NCBI RefSeq assembly: GCF_024053505.1
Contig: NZ_JAMXQS010000009.1
Span: 1 to 64,000 of the forward strand
Source of the DNA: Mesorhizobium liriopis
GTDB taxonomy: Bacteria; Pseudomonadota; Alphaproteobacteria; Rhizobiales; Rhizobiaceae
Direction: 5' to 3'
Length of the DNA stretch: 64,000 nucleotides
Shown here: positions 60,675 to 64,000 of the stretch, one piece after another
How the letters are laid out: each line of letters opens with the position of its first letter
How positions within the stretch are numbered: the stretch's first letter is position 1
Program-made: the position numbers and the translations under genes
Notes under the pieces: model-generated
Seen by the model: the letters and a program-made list of their open reading frames with translations, nothing else
Told to the model about the DNA's origin: nothing
Database searches by the model: none

Positions 60675-62045
60675 TTACCCTCCTTGAGCTGGATCGAATG
60701 GCGTCCGTCGTGCCGTGCCGCCCGGATCGGCGCGGGCGGGAATAGCGATCAGGCCCGGGTCCCAGCCGAAGCGCCGCGTGCGGGAAAAGCGCAGCGGCGG
60801 CAGGCCCGGCAACGGTTCGAAGCCGGAAAGAGCCGAGAGTGCGTCGAGTGTCGAACGCTCATGGGGGACGGCTCCTGCATTCGCGAGAAGCTCGATCACG
60901 ACGCGACCGGCGGCCTCTCCCAATCGCCGCCATGGTTCGCTCGCGGCGCCGCCTTCGCTCAACAGTTCTTCCGGCATGGGCAGGACGATGCGTTGCGCCG
61001 CCGACGGTGGAGCGGCCGACGACAGGCCGATGGCGGCAAGGCCGAACCCGACGCATTCGTCGCGGCCTCCGGTCGTCGCGCTCTTCTCGAATGTGGCGGC
61101 GAGATCCGAGGCCGAGATCACCCAGCGGACCGAGGATGGCCGTGGTCCTTCTGTGCCGATCGCAAGCGCCGTTCGGCGGGCAGGGTTTCCGCACGTCGCC
61201 ATCGCCCCAGCCAGCAGCTTCTGCTGCTCCTCGACCGGAGGCAGAAGGTCGAAATCCCATTCCCCGGCCTCCCTGCTCTTTTCCCGGACCACGAGGCTCG
61301 CAAGATTGGGGATGCGAGCCTCCGTCAGCAGGCGTTCGGCCTCGGGCTCGCTGTCGGGCCAAAGGCTTGCCGCCAGCGCATAAACAGGCTTCTTCGCCAG
61401 TTCACGGACAGCAACGGCCGGCCCGCGCGGCACCGTGTCCGCGCTTATCAGCATGACCGTACGGCCGTGGATGCCGCCTTGTGCGTTGAGCGGGTCGATG
61501 CTGTCGTGAAGACCTTGCAGAATCGCGGCACCGGTCGCGGCGGCAGGGCCCGACAAGGGCAGCGCCGTGCCGATCCGTATCTCGTTTGCGCTGATGCCGG
61601 GCGGCAGATCGGCCCGCGTTCCGAGCACTTCGAGATAGGCGAGAAGAGACCGGGCTTCGTTTGGAGACAGCCGATAGCGCGGCATCGCGGGCGAAAGCAG
61701 TTCGTTGTTGCGGCCCATGCCGATGGTGACGGCGCGCAGCACCTCTTCGCCGGAACGAAATGCGGAGTTCGTGCCGCTTGGTGCCGTGAGTTTCGCCCAA
61801 AGGAGCGGCGGCGCGATCACGCCGCCTTCGCTTGCACCGGCACCTCCGTGCCCGTGGCAGTTGCTGCAGGCCGCGAAGCGCGCGGGCAGCCGGGAAGCCG
61901 TGGCCTCGATGCCGGCCTCGAAACCGGCAGTGCCCTGATAAAGCGCACGGCCCTGCGCGGGGTCGGCCGATGCCACCCCTCCCATCGTCAGGCCCGCGAG
62001 AAGCAGTGCGACGGCCCGAACCGGCATGCGCCATGGGCCGGGCAT
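60675..62045 (-). CDS. Cytochrome c fused to periplasmic-binding-protein domain
   Basis: About 456 residues from the ATG at 62045, which overlaps the stop of the SCO gene (TAATG). Signal peptide to about residue 27 (GVASA-DP). Residues 28-145 form a class I cytochrome c with CSNCH (Cys60, Cys63, His64) and probable axial Met121 (AMPRYRLS). Residues about 150-430 form a type 1 periplasmic-binding (leucine-type, Peripla_BP_6) domain (IRIGTALPLSGPAAATGAAILQGLHDSIDPLNAQGGIHGR). Heme and ligand-binding domains in one chain are unusual. It may couple ligand sensing or capture with electron transfer in the periplasm. Confidence 0.8.
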   Translation of the reverse strand: MPGPWRMPVRAVALLLAGLTMGGVASADPAQGRALYQGTAGFEAGIEATASRLPARFAACSNCHGHGGAGASEGGVIAPPLLWAKLTAPSGTNSAFRSGEEVLRAVTIGMGRNNELLSPAMPRYRLSPNEARSLLAYLEVLGTRADLPPGISANEIRIGTALPLSGPAAATGAAILQGLHDSIDPLNAQGGIHGRTVMLISADTVPRGPAVAVRELAKKPVYALAASLWPDSEPEAERLLTEARIPNLASLVVREKSREAGEWDFDLLPPVEEQQKLLAGAMATCGNPARRTALAIGTEGPRPSSVRWVISASDLAATFEKSATTGGRDECVGFGLAAIGLSSAAPPSAAQRIVLPMPEELLSEGGAASEPWRRLGEAAGRVVIELLANAGAVPHERSTLDALSALSGFEPLPGLPPLRFSRTRRFGWDPGLIAIPARADPGGTARRTPFDPAQGG

Positions 62046-62614
62046 TATGGTTTCTCCAAGAGAAGGTCGGCGATCTGACCGGCGTCCGACATCGCGTTCA
62101 CCCGCGTCCATCGCTGGTTGTCGGGCTGGCCGATCCAGAGAAAGCCCGAATGGTCGCTGATCGGCCCTTCTTCCTCGAAGCTTGCCCAAACGGGCGCCAG
62201 CATCCGGGCTGAGCCGGACAGCATCAGCCAGTCATGGTCCCGGCCCAGTTGGATGCCGAACTGCGCGGCATAGGCGCGGACCGAAGAAGGCGTATCCCCG
62301 ATCGGGTCGAGCGAGATCGACAGCAGAAGCGGCGTGGCCATGTTCGCGAGGTGGCGTGTGGCCAGCTCACCCTGAACCGCCTGCATGGTGGCCGTTTGCA
62401 GCGGGCAGATGGTGGCGCAGCCGGTGAAGAAGAAGCCGACGAGAACCGGCCTGTCGCCCACGAGATCGGCGAGCGGCTGATCCTGCCCGTTCTCGTCCAG
62501 AAGCGTCACGGCAGGGATCGCCGGGCCCGGCGACATCCATTGCGCGGTTTCGGCACGCGACGCGGACACGAAGGCAAGTAGGATCATCGCGACAAGACCG
62601 GAGCGCCCGATCAT
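62045..62614 (-). CDS. SCO1/SenC-family protein
   Basis: This is a 189-residue exported protein. Signal peptide MIGRSGLVAMILLAFVSASRA. The thioredoxin-like fold has the SCO copper motif C-x-x-x-C at Cys66/Cys70 (FFFTGCATICP) and His155 in SDHSGFLWIG. SCO proteins deliver copper to or reduce the CuA site of oxidases, or serve related copper/thiol-disulphide roles. Start overlaps the propeller stop (ATGA), so it is co-translated in the operon. Confidence 0.9.
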   Translation of the reverse strand: MIGRSGLVAMILLAFVSASRAETAQWMSPGPAIPAVTLLDENGQDQPLADLVGDRPVLVGFFFTGCATICPLQTATMQAVQGELATRHLANMATPLLLSISLDPIGDTPSSVRAYAAQFGIQLGRDHDWLMLSGSARMLAPVWASFEEEGPISDHSGFLWIGQPDNQRWTRVNAMSDAGQIADLLLEKP

Positions 62615-64000
62615 GGCCGTGCTCCCAACTCAACTTCGCCCAGCCGGCCCTCAACAAAGGAAAGGTTGGCGGAAGGGCTTGAAGCCAGCACTTCGTAGCG
62701 CGAGGGGCGCGGTACGACGATTTCCGCCTCGTATTCGCCCGGCGCCGTTTCCACCCCGGCAAAGCGATGCTGCCAGCCGCGCCGCTTGTCGAAGACCAGA
62801 ACCGAAAGGTCGGCCACGCCGGACAGGGGGAGGGTCGCTTCGTTTTCCGTCCGATCCAGGCGCAGGCGGATGGTCTCGGATCCCTCTTTTTCGGTCGGCT
62901 CGCCGGCGAAAGCGGCGCGGATGACGGTTTCCATTCCGAGTGGCCGCACGGCGGTCGGCGCCAGGGCAAGCGGTGCGCAGACGGTGAAGCGCGGGCCGAG
63001 GCCGGCCAGAATCAGTTCATAGCCGCCGCCTTCTTCGTAACGGATCTGTCCCCGATAGCGGCCAGCCTCCACCTCGCGCAGCGAGGGATCGAGCACCATG
63101 ATGCCGAGGGCAGCGCGGCGGTAATTGGAATAGCTGCCGCTCGGCGCCATCATGCCTTCGCTGTATTGGAAGATCATGCCGTCGGCCGGGCTCGCCACCA
63201 GAAGGCCGCTGCCATCGGGGTCGGCCACGGCGCGGTGGAGGCTTGGCCCCGAGAGGCTTTCAGGCGCGGGCGAGCCGGTCATCACGTCGAGCGGCCGGTC
63301 GCCGCGCCCGGCACGCAGATCGGCGAGAGACCACAGGCTCGCGCGCCCGGTTTGCGCGTGTGTGGCATAGGCGAAACTGCGCGAGAAGACGATGTCGTCC
63401 GCCCCCGCCCCGCCGGCAAGCGTGGCGACGAGCCGGGCGGAAGCGAGATCGACGAGGCCGGCCCAGCCTTCACCGGCAAAGATGCCACGCCGGCCGCCGT
63501 CGAAAAGGGCGAGACGGCTGATCGGGTGTCCGAGCGACAAAGTGCGCTCGGGAATTTCAGCGCTTTTCGAAGCCGGATCGAGCCAGACGAGGCCGCCTTC
63601 GTCCGTGCCGACCACGATCCGTCGCGACAGCGCGCTGTAGGCGGCGGCAACGGGCCTGTTGTCGAGGTGCCAGCGCTTCGGCGTCGGGCTGTTGTCGTGC
63701 AGCACGACATCACCGTTCCGGTGCAGCGCAACGATGCCACCCATGCCATCGGCACTGTCTTCCGAGGCCAGCGAAACGAGTGTCGTCAGTCCCTGTGCGG
63801 CAAGGGTTCCCAGTGTGGGAGCCGAAGCTCTCAGGTCGAGACGCCCGATCTGTTGCGTGCCGGGAAGCGAAACCCAGAGCGTGTGGTTCGACGCATCGTA
63901 AACGACGGTATCGGGCGCGCCATTCTCGGGCAGAGCGAGTTCGGCCGTGATCTTTCGCGATTGCATGTCGAGCGCGACGAGCTTGGCCGGCTGGTCCGTC
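62611..64000 (-). CDS. Beta-propeller periplasmic protein (cut by window edge)
   Basis: The frame is open to the right edge; the visible part is about 463 residues. Repeated segments such as DTVVYDASNHTLWVSLPGTQQIGRLDL, then VAAAYSALSRRIVVGTDEGGLVWLD, then ISRLALFDGGRRGIFAGEGWAGLVDLASARLV mark a 7- or 8-bladed YVTN/cytochrome-d1-type propeller. The last 150 residues are beta-sandwich-like (RYRGQIRYEEGGGYELIL, then VFDKRRGWQHRFAGVETAPGEYEAEIVV). No signal peptide is visible because the N-terminus is outside. It heads or lies upstream in the redox operon. Confidence 0.75.
   Translation of the reverse strand, partial: TDQPAKLVALDMQSRKITAELALPENGAPDTVVYDASNHTLWVSLPGTQQIGRLDLRASAPTLGTLAAQGLTTLVSLASEDSADGMGGIVALHRNGDVVLHDNSPTPKRWHLDNRPVAAAYSALSRRIVVGTDEGGLVWLDPASKSAEIPERTLSLGHPISRLALFDGGRRGIFAGEGWAGLVDLASARLVATLAGGAGADDIVFSRSFAYATHAQTGRASLWSLADLRAGRGDRPLDVMTGSPAPESLSGPSLHRAVADPDGSGLLVASPADGMIFQYSEGMMAPSGSYSNYRRAALGIMVLDPSLREVEAGRYRGQIRYEEGGGYELILAGLGPRFTVCAPLALAPTAVRPLGMETVIRAAFAGEPTEKEGSETIRLRLDRTENEATLPLSGVADLSVLVFDKRRGWQHRFAGVETAPGEYEAEIVVPRPSRYEVLASSPSANLSFVEGRLGEVELGARP

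Noticed and set aside
59454-62078. 874-codon open frame on the plus strand
   Set aside because: It runs antisense to the secreted-protein and cytochrome genes, which have signal peptides, motifs and coupled starts. Long antisense frames are expected in GC-rich DNA.

Overview
The window looks like a GC-rich alphaproteobacterial chromosome, most likely Hyphomicrobiales (Rhizobiales). Supporting signs are an HWE-family histidine kinase, several DUF6894 proteins, an S24-repressor-type HTH domain, a rhizobial-style GreA relative, and above all a type VI secretion system (T6SS) whose gene order matches the imp/hcp operons of Agrobacterium. Genus cannot be fixed from the sequence alone.

1-9.7 kb is a patchwork of small stress or sensory genes: a partial DUF4142 protein, a SUKH-type protein, an overlapping pair of tiny membrane genes, a BLUF blue-light sensor, three DUF6894 proteins, an HWE kinase, a PAS-Crp/Fnr regulator and short hypothetical operons. 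Four look-alike rho-independent terminators sit in the first 3.3 kb. 9.7-12.9 kb holds an orphan Gfo/Idh/MocA oxidoreductase, an MBL-fold protein and a sugar-type ABC binding protein with no permeases next to it.

13.0-16.0 kb carries a Shedu (SduA) anti-phage nuclease and a MerR-ATPase fusion, bracketed by two copies of the same dispersed repeat. 16.8-24.8 kb is an accessory island: a tyrosine recombinase, a soluble FtsH-like AAA+ zinc protease, an unknown protein, a protein with a PD-(D/E)XK-like motif, and a DUF3102-like protein whose best start is followed by an in-frame amber codon. It also holds a repeated 17-bp palindrome, a minus-strand terminator, an AT-rich stretch and a perfect 19-bp inverted repeat. 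This is the best candidate for an undescribed system.

24.8-56.9 kb is the T6SS. A lipase-like effector lies first, then a GreA pseudogene. The minus-strand operon reads clpV, hcp, two unknown genes, vgrG, a DUF2169 adaptor, a DUF4150 effector with a C-terminal nuclease-like domain, and two immunity-type genes. The divergent plus-strand operon reads tssA, tssB, two tssC genes, tagJ, tssE, tssF, tssG, fha, tssK, tssL (with OmpA domain), tssM, tagF-pppA and ppkA. There is no tssJ, as in Agrobacterium. The kinase and phosphatase genes imply threonine-phosphorylation control, but the PppA domain has lost at least one metal-binding aspartate.

57.0-64.0 kb has an orphan polysaccharide-export lipoprotein, about 1 kb of apparently non-coding DNA that includes a tRNA 3'-end-like fragment, and a minus-strand operon of exported redox-type proteins (beta-propeller, SCO/SenC, cytochrome c fused to a periplasmic-binding domain, and an unknown secreted protein) that runs off the right edge.
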